Assembly (NCBI RefSeq): GCF_007483665.1
Contig: NZ_VIQO01000001.1
Location: forward strand, 1 to 64,000
Reading direction: 5' to 3'
DNA length: 64,000 nt
Source of the DNA: Catellatospora sichuanensis
Lineage (GTDB): Bacteria > Actinomycetota > Actinomycetes > Mycobacteriales > Micromonosporaceae
A program made the translations under genes and the position numbers. Within the stretch, counting starts at the first letter, position 1; the number at the start of each line of letters is the position of its first letter. Positions 24,632 through 32,293 of the stretch are shown piece by piece. The notes beneath the pieces are model-generated. The model saw only the letters and a program-made list of their open reading frames with translations, ran no database searches and was not told the DNA's origin.

Positions 24632-24674
24632 CATGCCCCCAACCGTCCTACCTGCACGGTTAGCACAAGTGTTC

Positions 24675-24720
24675 TTGCGGACACCAACACTTGATGCTAT
24701 GGTTTGTAACGTCAGCAAGT
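24675..24720 (+). promoter_or_regulatory. Promoter upstream of the WhiB-like gene
   Basis: -35 TTGCGG (24675-24680), 17 bases, -10 TATGGT (24698-24703), TTGTAAC and the tag GTCAGCAAGT (24711-24720). A leader hairpin follows (GGCC arms, about 24725-24745), and then a second core, TCGTAT plus TTGTAAC (24764-24776), close to the gene. No GTTTAAAC is present. Confidence 0.7.
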
Positions 24721-24790
24721 GAGGGGCCACCCGGAAGGGGGGCCTTACATTTACGGGCCAAGCTCGTATTTGTAACCTTAGGGAGAGCGC

Positions 24791-25174
24791 GTGTCGTACA
24801 TCTGTGCTAAAAATCCTGACCTCTGGTTCTCCGAGGTTCAGGAGGAGATTGAATTGGCTAAAGATGGGTGCCTTGACTGCCCTCTGTCCGTTTACACGGC
24901 TTGCCGTGAGCGCGGATGGGAGGAGGAGCATGGGGTGTTCGGTGGACTCTCTTCCGCCGATCGACGGAAGCTGAACCCCAAGCGGACGAACTCCCTGGTC
25001 AGGCGTAATGTGGCTGAAGCTTCAACTGTTGATAAGACACTTAAGAGTGCTAAGGTCACGCGTGCCCTTGACCTGCTCAGCAAGGGTTTGAACTCGACTG
25101 AGGTAGCGGCGACAGTTGGCGTACCGCCTGCAACGGTCCGTTGGTGGCTGATGCGCCACCAGGCCGTCAACTGA
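24791..25174 (+). CDS. WhiB-like iron-sulfur regulator fused to a second HTH
   Basis: 127 residues from GTG. Residues 1-55 are WhiB-like: Cys at ICAKNP, CLDC, TACRERG and the GVFGGLS turn (usually G[VI]WGG). After a linker, residues 85-125 form an extra HTH (VTRALDLLSKGLNSTEVAATVGVPPATVRWWL). WhiB proteins hold a [4Fe-4S] cluster and bind the primary sigma factor; phage versions can shut down host WhiB2. The added HTH would let this one bind DNA by itself. GTTTACAC lies inside the gene (24890). Confidence 0.85.
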   Translation: MSYICAKNPDLWFSEVQEEIELAKDGCLDCPLSVYTACRERGWEEEHGVFGGLSSADRRKLNPKRTNSLVRRNVAEASTVDKTLKSAKVTRALDLLSKGLNSTEVAATVGVPPATVRWWLMRHQAVN

Positions 25175-25220
25175 CAACCCCCCGTCCACTCAGCCGCGTA
25201 CAGAAGGAACGATAAGCACA

Positions 25221-25580
25221 ATGACTAGTGCGCCGTGGGTAGTCGTCGGGGGCCCGGCCGAGATTGTCAAGACCTTTGACACCCTTGAGGGGTTGGAGGA
25301 CTTGCAAGTGATGTATGACCTTCCGGAGATTTGCTCCGTGGCCCGTTACATCTTCAAGGATGGGCGGGTCGGGTATGAGGCGTTCTTCACGATGAACGCT
25401 GACGTTGAGGACTACGCCACCACCATGATGATCCTCGGGGGTTCCCGGCAGATTCACATGGAGCTGTGGAACCTCTCGCCCGGTGGCGTGATGCAGTATC
25501 GAACCATTTGGATTGAAGACGCTCCCTTACCCGAGTGGAACGGGATGCAGCTCCCCGACGTGATCGGTTTCGATTTCTGA
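25221..25580 (+). CDS. Hypothetical phage protein
   Basis: 119 residues, alpha/beta, with many aromatic and acidic residues and the segments VARYIFKDGRVGYEAFF and YRTIWIEDAPLPEWNG. Ends near a terminator. Not recognised. Confidence 0.6.
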   Translation: MTSAPWVVVGGPAEIVKTFDTLEGLEDLQVMYDLPEICSVARYIFKDGRVGYEAFFTMNADVEDYATTMMILGGSRQIHMELWNLSPGGVMQYRTIWIEDAPLPEWNGMQLPDVIGFDF

Positions 25581-25593
25581 CGGGTTGATGGAC

Positions 25594-25614
25594 AGGGGCC
25601 TACGGGCCCCTTTT
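25594..25614 (+). terminator. Terminator before the nuclease operon
   Basis: AGGGGCC/GGGCCCCT stem with TAC loop and TTTT, directly upstream of the next promoter. Confidence 0.8.
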
Positions 25615-25643
25615 CCAACACTTCAAGCTAAGATTTGTAACAT
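25615..25643 (+). promoter_or_regulatory. Promoter of the replication gene cluster
   Basis: The block CCAACACTT, CAAGC, TAAGAT (25629-25634), TTGTAAC recurs almost unchanged at 28401, 32211 and 34366. There is no good -35, so the conserved CCAACACTT may be an activator or phage-factor site. Confidence 0.65.
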
Positions 25644-25658
25644 ACAGAAGGGGGCCAG

Positions 25659-26477
25659 TTGGAGACGACACACGGGCCACCGCTTCACCGGAGCGTGTCC
25701 CAGTGGAGCACGTTCACCAAGTGCGGTGAGCAGTTCCGATTAGAGAAGGTCGCTAGGGCCCCTCAGAGGCCCGCTGCCTGGTTTGCGCAAGGAATCGCGT
25801 TCCACAGTGCGGCTGAGCTTTGGGAGCTATCAGAGAGGGAGTCAAGCCCGGATGACGTAGTGGACTACTACACGGCCGAGTATGACCGCCTCATTGATGA
25901 GGGGAAGGCAAAAGAGCCTGACCTAGCCCGATGGCTCACCGGGGGCCGGACACGAGCCGATGACGATATCTCCCGGAGACGGGAGCGCGGAGCAGACCAG
26001 GTGCGTACGTACATGACTTACGCACTCGGGGCCCCGGAGAAGTGTTGGACGTTTCAGGGTGACCCTGCCGTTGAGGTGGAGTTTGAGCTTGACCTAGACG
26101 GCATCAAGGTAATCGGGTTTATCGACAACCTTCCCGTTTGGCCCGATGGACGGGTAACCGTCCGAGATTGGAAGACCGGGAGTAAGCGTCCCGAGTGGGA
26201 GTTTCAGCTAGGCGTGTACGCCTTGGCTGTGGAAGAACTGACCGGCTACCGGCCACGTTGGGGCGATTTTTGGATGGCCAAGGATGGCCGCCCGGATAAG
26301 CCCGTGGACCTCAGCGTGTTTACACGCGACAGGGTCACCCGGTGGTTTAAGAACGCTGACACTGCTATCCGCCTTGGCCTGTTCAACCCGAATCCTGGCG
26401 ACGCTTGCCGTACATGTGGCGTCTCGGACTTTTGTCAGGCACTCGGCGCGCGAGCGAACGAATACCCACCTAACTAA
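25659..26477 (+). CDS. Cas4/RecB-like exonuclease with Fe-S cysteines
   Basis: 272 residues from TTG. It is a PD-(D/E)XK nuclease: GFIDNLPVW (metal Asp), VRDWKTGSK (Asp and Lys) and QLGVYAL (motif III Gln). One Cys near residue 23 (KCGEQF) and CRTCGVSDFC near the end give the four-cysteine [4Fe-4S] pattern of Cas4/AddB nucleases. In cluster A phages the same gene lies near the repressor and helicase genes. It likely resects DNA ends during phage recombination or replication. Confidence 0.85.
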   Translation: METTHGPPLHRSVSQWSTFTKCGEQFRLEKVARAPQRPAAWFAQGIAFHSAAELWELSERESSPDDVVDYYTAEYDRLIDEGKAKEPDLARWLTGGRTRADDDISRRRERGADQVRTYMTYALGAPEKCWTFQGDPAVEVEFELDLDGIKVIGFIDNLPVWPDGRVTVRDWKTGSKRPEWEFQLGVYALAVEELTGYRPRWGDFWMAKDGRPDKPVDLSVFTRDRVTRWFKNADTAIRLGLFNPNPGDACRTCGVSDFCQALGARANEYPPN

Positions 26478-26489
26478 GGAGGTCAGAAC

Positions 26490-26909
26490 TTGTCTGACTA
26501 TCAAGAGGGCATCACCGTCACCATCAAGGCCCACGGAGGCCACGATGCGCCCTGGTTCGTGATCCACGCGAAGGATGCCGCTTCCGCCTGTGACATGGTT
26601 CAGGCCGTTGAGGCTACGGGCCTCCCGGCCATTGTCGGGAGTGTCACTCAGACCATCCGGGCCATCGACACCCTGTCTCAGTCGTTCCCCGGTATCCGCC
26701 CAGCGGGTCACCCGGACAACGGCGGAGCTGCCTCCCCTCCGGCCACGCCGCCGGCCAACACCCCTCCGGGTTCCACGGCCCCCATCTGCCCTCACGGCAC
26801 GAAGGTCTACAAGACCGGTGACAAGCGGGACGGTTCCAAGTGGAAGGCGTGGATGTGTCCTGCTCCCAAGGGTGATGAGTCCCAGTGCCCTCCGGCGTGG
26901 ATCAAGTAA
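26490..26909 (+). CDS. Nuclease-associated phage protein, possible ssDNA-binding
   Basis: 139 residues from TTG after AAGGAGG. N-terminal alpha/beta domain (ITVTIKAHGGHDAPWFVIHA), a Pro/Ala linker (about 75-95), and a C-terminal part with CPHGTKVYKTG and MCPAPKGDESQC. Proteins of this shape sit between nuclease and helicase genes in actinophages. The binding role is inferred from context. Confidence 0.55.
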   Translation: MSDYQEGITVTIKAHGGHDAPWFVIHAKDAASACDMVQAVEATGLPAIVGSVTQTIRAIDTLSQSFPGIRPAGHPDNGGAASPPATPPANTPPGSTAPICPHGTKVYKTGDKRDGSKWKAWMCPAPKGDESQCPPAWIK

Positions 26910-26939
26910 CACCCTCGGCTCTTTAGCAGGGCCGGAAGC

Positions 26940-26952
26940 TCTTATTTGTAAC
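26940..26952 (+). promoter_or_regulatory. Weak promoter core before the ATPase gene
   Basis: TCTTAT followed by TTGTAAC, preceded by GGAAGC, as at 21656 and 24764. No -35. Confidence 0.35.
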
Positions 26953-26999
26953 CTCCCCCGGCACCGATGACCGGGGGAGCTATGGGGAGGAGACAAGAC

Positions 27000-27809
27000 T
27001 TGCTTACCCTCACCAGGGCCAAGCACACGAAAGGCGCGGCAGGGGAACCGATTCCTACGGTTTTCCAGACGCTAGCGGCTGAGAGCGTTCATGTCCGGCG
27101 GGGTCAGTTCACACTGATTGCCGCTGCCCCCGGTGTGGGTAAGTCGGTGTTTGCTCTCAGCCTCGTTTTGAAGGCTGAGGTGCCATCGTTCTACTTCTCG
27201 GCGGACACTGACGCTTTCACGATGTACCTCCGTGCCGGAGCCATGTTCACCGGTTACCGGACGGTTGACATTGAGCACGCGGTGGAGCACAAGAACACTC
27301 AGCAGATTGACGCTCTGCTAGAGAAGAAGTCTCACTGTCGCTTTGACTTCTCGGGGTCGATTGAAATCGACATGCTAGAGGAGGAGTTGAAGGCTTACGC
27401 CGCCACCTATGGTGAGTGGCCCCACGTGATCGTTATCGACAACCTCTCCAACATGAGGCTTGACGATGCCCCCGAGGGATACCAAGCACTTGAGGCAGCG
27501 TGTGACTACTTGCACGAGTTGGCCCGTGAAACGGGCGCGGCTGTTATCGCCCTCCACCACGTGACCGGAACCTTTGATGACGGAATCACGGCCGTGCCAC
27601 TCAGTGGCCTCCGGGGCAAAGTCTCGAAGGTTCCCGAGATGGTGTTGACGCTCCACCGGGATGCGTCCGTGGGCACCGATGAGATGGGAACCATGTACGT
27701 AACTCCGGTCAAGAACCGAACCGGGAAGGCTGACCCCTCCGGGAGTTGGTCACTCCCCCTCAAGTACGCCCCGCCCACAATGACATTGGAGGACCGCGTT
27801 CATGCCTAA
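27000..27809 (+). CDS. RecA/DnaB-like ATPase (replicative helicase type)
   Basis: I prefer TTG 27000, 8 bases after GGGGAGGAG, giving 269 residues; the ATG at 26982 has no ribosome site. Walker A is AAAPGVGKSV, Walker B VIVIDNLSNMR, and later segments (VIALHHVTGTF; GLRGKVSKVPEMVLTL; TPVKNRTGKADPSGSW) match the DnaB/RadA core. No N-terminal DnaB domain is present, so it is the short phage form. The primase genes lie downstream. Confidence 0.8.
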   Translation: MLTLTRAKHTKGAAGEPIPTVFQTLAAESVHVRRGQFTLIAAAPGVGKSVFALSLVLKAEVPSFYFSADTDAFTMYLRAGAMFTGYRTVDIEHAVEHKNTQQIDALLEKKSHCRFDFSGSIEIDMLEEELKAYAATYGEWPHVIVIDNLSNMRLDDAPEGYQALEAACDYLHELARETGAAVIALHHVTGTFDDGITAVPLSGLRGKVSKVPEMVLTLHRDASVGTDEMGTMYVTPVKNRTGKADPSGSWSLPLKYAPPTMTLEDRVHA

Positions 27810-27984
27810 GGTTAAGAAGAATGAGATCGTGCTCCGGCTGACGCCGGAGGAGGCTAAGGCCCTGTACTTCTCTATCAACACGGACTTTGAGCACATGGAG
27901 CGATTCGCGCCAACTCACGAGGTTGACGAGTATTGCGCTCTCGCTGAGAGCGTGGAGGAGCTTCTTGGGACGGTAGTTGACTGA
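27802..27984 (+). CDS. Hypothetical 60-residue protein
   Basis: Basic start (MPKVKKNEIVLRLTPEEAKAL) and acidic end. Overlaps both neighbours by 8 bases in a tight operon. Not recognised. Confidence 0.6.
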   Translation: MPKVKKNEIVLRLTPEEAKALYFSINTDFEHMERFAPTHEVDEYCALAESVEELLGTVVD

Positions 27985-28396
27985 CCGGAAGTGCGTTGTC
28001 TGTGGCGCGGCCCTCACTGGCCGGCGGTTGTCCTACTGCGGCCCGGCCTGCCAGAAGGTCAACGCTCGTGCGGCGTGGGTCCTCCGGACGTACGGCATCA
28101 CCCTTGCGCAGTATGAGCAGATCATCGCGTATCAGGGTGGTGTCTGCGGATGCTGTGGGAAGCCGTTTAAACAGGGTCAGACACCGCACATCGATCACGA
28201 GCACGGAGGGCACGTCAGGGGCGTAGTTCACGCCTACTGCAACACCCGCTTAATCGGCCGCCTCAAAGACGCTGCGCTTGCACAGCGGCTAGCTGACTAC
28301 CTGACTAACCCTCCGGCGGTTGGGGCCCTTGGCGGTTACGTAGTGGCCCCCGGACGGCCCCCCAAGAAGAGGCGGACCCGCCGCAGACGCGGCTGA
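27977..28396 (+). CDS. Recombination endonuclease VII (HNH)
   Basis: 139 residues from TTG. The core YGITLAQYEQIIAYQGG, CGCCGKP, IDHEHGGHVRGVVHAYCNTRLIG is the endonuclease VII signature, resolving branched DNA before packaging. An extra N-terminal zinc knuckle (CVVC, CGPAC) and a basic tail (KKRRTRRRRG) are present. GTTTAAAC (28165-28172) lies inside the coding sequence, at the codons just after the CGCC knuckle. Confidence 0.9.
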   Translation: MTDRKCVVCGAALTGRRLSYCGPACQKVNARAAWVLRTYGITLAQYEQIIAYQGGVCGCCGKPFKQGQTPHIDHEHGGHVRGVVHAYCNTRLIGRLKDAALAQRLADYLTNPPAVGALGGYVVAPGRPPKKRRTRRRRG

Positions 28397-28400
28397 TTCT

Positions 28401-28430
28401 CCAACACTTGAAGCTAAGATTTGTAACGTA
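28401..28430 (+). promoter_or_regulatory. Promoter of the primase/nucleotide operon
   Basis: CCAACACTTG, AAGC, TAAGAT (28415-28420), TTGTAAC, GTAAGACAG; the same block as at 25615 and 34366. Confidence 0.65.
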
Positions 28431-28450
28431 AGACAGAACGGAGGGCCCTG

Positions 28451-28843
28451 GTGGAGAAACCGCCGATTGACCGAGTGCTTGAGCACTACGGCGCACAGTT
28501 CGTCCCCACCGGGGCCCGGTGGAGGCGGATGAAATGCCCCTTCCAAGAGTCGGGGGACAGGAACCCTAGCGCGTCCGTCAACACGGAGCTTGGCCGCTTC
28601 AAGTGCTTCTCATGTGACGTGAATGAGGATGCGTTCGGCCTGGTTATTTGGAAGGGAGATGCAAGAGATTTTGTCGGTGCCAAACAGTTCCTTGAGGACC
28701 TTCTTGGCGGAAGCTACGGAAGCGTACAGCAACAGTCTTCGCGACAGTCCCGCCGTGGAGTATTTGAAGAGTCGGGCCCTGTCCGGGGTCAACGCTCAAT
28801 CGCTACGTCTCGGGTACGTAGAAAACCCCTTAGCGGGTCATGA
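28451..28843 (+). CDS. DNA primase, zinc-binding N-terminal part (frame A)
   Basis: Starts at GTG after GGAGG. The first 75 residues are a CHC2-type primase zinc domain: VLEHYGAQF, MKCPFQESGDRNPSASVN, FKCFSCDVNEDAFGLVI, FLEDLL. After about residue 85 the frame turns into a Gln/Ser/Arg-rich stretch unlike any domain, while frame +1 continues with a normal primase. I infer that a +1 frameshift near 28700-28725 joins the two into one protein; separate overlapping genes are the alternative. Confidence 0.75.
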   Translation: MEKPPIDRVLEHYGAQFVPTGARWRRMKCPFQESGDRNPSASVNTELGRFKCFSCDVNEDAFGLVIWKGDARDFVGAKQFLEDLLGGSYGSVQQQSSRQSRRGVFEESGPVRGQRSIATSRVRRKPLSGS

Positions 28844-29309
28844 GCTTTACCGGGGAATGCTGGCCATTCCCTACCTGACCCGATCGGGCGTAGTGACTAT
28901 GCGCTTCCGGGCCATCCCTCCGCACGAGGGACCGAAATACCGCAGTGTCCCCGGTGATGAACCAAGAATGTTCAACACCAATGACCTGTGTAGGCGTGAA
29001 CCGTTCGTGTGCATCACAGAGGGCGAGTTTGACGCCATGACCGCCCACCAAGCGGGTTTGCCGGCCGTGGGCATAGCGGGGGTCAACGGGTGGAAGCCGT
29101 ATTTCGCTCGGGCCTTCAAAGGCTACGCGGCTGTCTACATCCTTTGCGACAACGATGACAAAGGCCAGGGCAAGGCGTTCGGGGAGAAGGTAGCGGCTCA
29201 GGTCACTAACTCTCGAATCGTGATCCTCCCCGAGGGCCACGACGTGAACTCATTCGTAGCGACTGAGGGCCCGGATGCCCTCCTAGACAAACTGGAGGTC
29301 AAGCGATGA
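28659..29309 (+). CDS. DNA primase, Toprim part (frame B)
   Basis: From ATG 28659 (GGAAGGGAG before it) 216 residues: TEAYSNSLRDSPAVEYLKSRALS, LAIPYLTRSGVVTMRFRAI, then Toprim motifs VCITEGEFDAMTAHQAGLPAVGIAG and YILCDNDDKGQGKAF. It makes RNA primers with the upstream zinc domain. The overlap with frame A is 185 bases in another frame, too long for ordinary coupling, which favours a frameshift. Confidence 0.8.
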   Translation: MQEILSVPNSSLRTFLAEATEAYSNSLRDSPAVEYLKSRALSGVNAQSLRLGYVENPLAGHELYRGMLAIPYLTRSGVVTMRFRAIPPHEGPKYRSVPGDEPRMFNTNDLCRREPFVCITEGEFDAMTAHQAGLPAVGIAGVNGWKPYFARAFKGYAAVYILCDNDDKGQGKAFGEKVAAQVTNSRIVILPEGHDVNSFVATEGPDALLDKLEVKR

Positions 29310-29749
29310 ACAAGGGTGACAAGGTCCGCATGTTGCGGGACTTCAACGGCGGTGTTCCACGTATGGGCGACATCGGCACGGTGATTGATACGGACCATAC
29401 CTCCTTTCCTTACCAGGTTCAGTGGAGTAGCACGTGCATCCTGTGGATGCGAGCCAATGAGGTTGAGCGCGTAAGCGTGACCTTGGCTGCACCGCCGGTC
29501 GGCATGACCTCCGCCCAGCTTGCGGAGTACACGGATGGCTTTATCCGTGCGGCTATGGCCCGTGTAAACGGGGTCGGGAGTGAGCAGTACGAGACTCCCG
29601 AGGGTCAGCGGTTTGAGCGGATGTCCCCCGTTCAGATCCTTGAGATGGCCCGTGAAGAGGCTCAGGACTTGGCCGTTTACGCCGCCATGACTGACATCCG
29701 TATCGCCCGACTGATTGACGCTTTGGAGGCTAAGAATGTGGCCGTTTAA
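29306..29749 (+). CDS. Phage protein with SH3-like N-terminus
   Basis: 147 residues overlapping the primase stop. Residues 1-55 form a small beta barrel (GDKVRMLRDFNGGVPRMGDIGTVIDTD), the rest is helical with MSPVQILEMAREEAQDLAVYAAMTD. Role unknown. GTGTAAAC lies at 29562. Confidence 0.6.
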   Translation: MNKGDKVRMLRDFNGGVPRMGDIGTVIDTDHTSFPYQVQWSSTCILWMRANEVERVSVTLAAPPVGMTSAQLAEYTDGFIRAAMARVNGVGSEQYETPEGQRFERMSPVQILEMAREEAQDLAVYAAMTDIRIARLIDALEAKNVAV

Positions 29750-30113
29750 GAAGCCTGCGGTTGAGCCCGTGGTTACCTCTGACTTCATCTATGAGGAGGA
29801 GGACCCGCCGGAGGACCCCGTTGCCCTTGAGTGGGATCTCAAGATGGCGGTTGCCATTCGGAAGCTCTCCGCCATCTACGTTGAGCAGAATTGGCACCTT
29901 CACTTTGAGGGCAAGGGCATGGGTGTCCCGCTTCCGGCGGGACTTCTGGAGTTCATCGCCGTAAACGTGGCGGACCTTCACGCCTCAGAGGCTCAATACT
30001 CCGGCCTTGGTCGAATGCTGTTCTTCCGGGATCAGGACTACCCGGATGACATCGACATCTACTTGCACGTTGGTACGGCCTCCCCTCGTAGTCAGGAGCT
30101 TGACCTTGTCTGA
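29736..30113 (+). CDS. Hypothetical phage protein
   Basis: 125 residues from ATG 29736 (GGAGG upstream): MWPFKKPA, an acidic stretch (EEEDPPEDP) and an alpha/beta part (WHLHFEGKGMGVPLPAGLLEF). Not recognised; part of the primase operon. Confidence 0.55.
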   Translation: MWPFKKPAVEPVVTSDFIYEEEDPPEDPVALEWDLKMAVAIRKLSAIYVEQNWHLHFEGKGMGVPLPAGLLEFIAVNVADLHASEAQYSGLGRMLFFRDQDYPDDIDIYLHVGTASPRSQELDLV

Positions 30114-30771
30114 GACTTACCCCTCTTTCCGCAAGATCCCCCGTCTTCACAAAGACATCATCATCACGGAGAAGATTGACGGGACTAACGGCCTGATCTC
30201 CATCCGGACTGAGCGTTTCGATTCTCAGGCTGACATCCTGCCCGGTGAGATTCGGGTTCCGAATGAGGCTGAGGGCCTGGTGTACGTCCTCCGGCCTGGC
30301 AGCCGGAACCGGTGGCTCACGATGTCCGACGATAACCACCAGTTCGCCAAGTGGGTTCGGGCGAACGCTGAGGCCCTGGTTGCACTCGGGCCCGGTCACC
30401 ATTACGGCGAGTGGTTCGGTCAGGGCATCCAGCGAGGCTACGGCCTCACTGAGAAGCGGTTCGCCCTCTTCAACGTGGCCCGGTGGTACAACCCCACCAT
30501 TGACCCCGATGTTGTGGAGCGGTTTGAGGATGCCAAGCCTGCCCCCGCGTGCTGTGACGTTGTGCCGGTGCTGTGGATGGACAGCGGTAAGAACCTCAAC
30601 AACGCGGTTCTAGGCAGTCTCTACACCCTCCGGGACACAGGCTCATGGATGGTGCCAGGGTTCCGAAACCCTGAGGGCCTGATCGCTTTCCACACAGCCG
30701 CCGGCCAGTATTTCAAGGTTCTCCTTGACGGGGATGACATCCCGAAGAGTCTTGCTGAGGAGGCTTGGTGA
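30106..30771 (+). CDS. RNA ligase-like nucleotidyltransferase
   Basis: 221 residues from TTG 30106. ITEKIDGTNGLISI holds the KxDGTN motif whose lysine carries AMP in ligases. Further motifs are HYGEWFGQGIQRGYG and PEGLIAFHTAAGQYFKVLLDG, the last with a motif V-like lysine. The short size and spacing match Rnl2-like phage RNA ligases. It may repair cut tRNA; the phage also carries tRNA genes. Confidence 0.8.
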   Translation: MSETYPSFRKIPRLHKDIIITEKIDGTNGLISIRTERFDSQADILPGEIRVPNEAEGLVYVLRPGSRNRWLTMSDDNHQFAKWVRANAEALVALGPGHHYGEWFGQGIQRGYGLTEKRFALFNVARWYNPTIDPDVVERFEDAKPAPACCDVVPVLWMDSGKNLNNAVLGSLYTLRDTGSWMVPGFRNPEGLIAFHTAAGQYFKVLLDGDDIPKSLAEEAW

Positions 30772-31556
30772 GCACTACTGAGCGCATTGTCATCCTGCCC
30801 GACACGCAGTTTCCGCTACACGATCCGGTGCTGACAAAGAAGTTGGCGGAGTTCATTTGGGAGTACGCCCCTGACCAGGTGGCGCACGTTGGTGACCTGA
30901 CTGACTCCACCGAGCTTGGCCGGTGGGTTCGTGGCCTCCGGGGTCAGTTCACCGGGGGCCTTGAGGGTGGCTTTCAGCAGACCCGAGATTGGTTGGGCTA
31001 CATCCGCAAGGGTTACGACGGTCCGTTTCACCTCAGCCGCGCCAACCATGATGACCGGTTGGAGGCAGCGATTGAGCGGCATCTCCCCGAGATTGCCGGA
31101 CTGACCATCAAGGGACAGGTCATCTCGATTGAGAACGCCTTGGACTTTGACGGGTTCGGCGTGACGTATCACCAGACCTATCACGAGCTTGCGCCCGGAT
31201 GGCTGCTGACTCACGGCGATTGGGGTTCTATCTCTCAGATCCCCGGCAACACTGCGTTGATTCAGGCCAAGGCCCTTGGTAAGTCGGTGGTGTGTGGTCA
31301 CACGCACCGTGCCGGTTTGGTGGCCGGGCCCCTAGCCTCGGACCACCAGAGCATTGAGGTTATGGGCATGGAGGTAGGCCACGCCATGGATCGAACCATG
31401 GCGACATACCTCAAGGGTGGAAAGAACAGTTGGCATAACGCGTTCGGAATCCTCCGTGTCGAGCGAGGCAACAAAAAGAAGCCGCGCGTCTACCCGGAGC
31501 TTGTGATGATCGCCGATGATTACAGCTTCATGGTTGAGGGGGTCCGTTACCGATGA
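30768..31556 (+). CDS. Metallophosphoesterase
   Basis: 262 residues from GTG 30768 after AGGAGG. Metal-binding motifs are ILPDTQFPLHD, HVGDLTDSTELGRW, SRANHDDRLE, THGDWGS and CGHTHRAG, the calcineurin-like order. It could process DNA ends or nucleotides. Overlaps the sigma-like gene by 4 bases. Confidence 0.85.
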   Translation: MSTTERIVILPDTQFPLHDPVLTKKLAEFIWEYAPDQVAHVGDLTDSTELGRWVRGLRGQFTGGLEGGFQQTRDWLGYIRKGYDGPFHLSRANHDDRLEAAIERHLPEIAGLTIKGQVISIENALDFDGFGVTYHQTYHELAPGWLLTHGDWGSISQIPGNTALIQAKALGKSVVCGHTHRAGLVAGPLASDHQSIEVMGMEVGHAMDRTMATYLKGGKNSWHNAFGILRVERGNKKKPRVYPELVMIADDYSFMVEGVRYR

Positions 31557-32221
31557 ACATGGATGAGATTGTGGACCTTCTCCCCCTCATCGCGCACGTG
31601 TCGCGTGACGTTCACTATGCCTACGGCATTGAGGAGGAGGAGGCTTACGGCCTTCTCGCCCTTGAGGTGGTGGAGCGTTCGCGTGACTACCTGATCCTTT
31701 GGCGTGAAGGTCAGTCCGGGCTCATCGAGACGCGGTTGAAGAACGTTGCCGCTGTGCACGCTCGCGCGGACAGAGTGAAGCGTGTAAACGAGTCAGACCA
31801 ATACTTCTACGATCCGGAGTATGTCCGGCTGTTCCTCCCGTTCTTCTTTGACCGTGAAGACTGGGACAACGGACCGGCCCCGGAGGATGCGTCCACCAAG
31901 TGGACCACCGGGGAGGCTCGGGATACCGCGCTGGACATCAAGCGCGCTTGGGGCCGACTCAAGGAGTGGCAGGCTCGGATCATCGAGGAGAGGCACCTTG
32001 GCAAGCCGTCTGAGGACGGGGGCCCTGACTGGGACGCTATCTCGGAGGTCACCGGTAGGACTGGCGCACAGTCGGCACGTACCGGCTACGCCAGGGCCAC
32101 GCGGGAGCTGTCCATGGAGATGAACACAGCCCGGACTGATCGCACCAAGGGTCACGAGGGGCCAGGGGCCCGGCAGGCGTTGAGCAACGCGCAAGCCAAC
32201 GCGGTCATTTCCAACACCTGA
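31553..32221 (+). CDS. Sigma-factor-like phage protein
   Basis: 222 residues. The N-terminal half resembles sigma region 2 helices (IAHVSRDVHYAYGIEEEEAYG; LIETRLKNVAAVHARAD), and the C-terminal part has an HTH-like stretch (RAWGRLKEWQARIIEERHL; WDAISEVTGRTGAQSARTGYARATREL) as in region 4. It could direct RNA polymerase to the CCAACACTT-type promoters. That link is inference. GTGTAAAC lies at 31782. Confidence 0.55.
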   Translation: MNMDEIVDLLPLIAHVSRDVHYAYGIEEEEAYGLLALEVVERSRDYLILWREGQSGLIETRLKNVAAVHARADRVKRVNESDQYFYDPEYVRLFLPFFFDREDWDNGPAPEDASTKWTTGEARDTALDIKRAWGRLKEWQARIIEERHLGKPSEDGGPDWDAISEVTGRTGAQSARTGYARATRELSMEMNTARTDRTKGHEGPGARQALSNAQANAVISNT

Positions 32222-32271
32222 TACTAAGATTTGTAATGTCGAAAGGGGGATGCGCCTTTGGGCGCATCCCC
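32211..32271 (+). promoter_or_regulatory. Promoter and leader hairpin of the ribonucleotide reductase gene
   Basis: CCAACACCTG, ATAC, TAAGAT (32225-32230), TTGTAAT, GTCGAAAGG. The leader then folds into a perfect 11-bp hairpin (GGGGATGCGCC arm, 32246-32271) before the ribosome site, without a T run. Confidence 0.7.
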
Positions 32272-32293
32272 TCCTACTTTGAAGGGAGCCTGT

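Noticed and set aside
32246-32271. B12 riboswitch upstream of the B12-dependent reductase
   Set aside because: The leader is only about 60 bases, far too short for a cobalamin riboswitch and lacking a B12-box; it is a plain hairpin.
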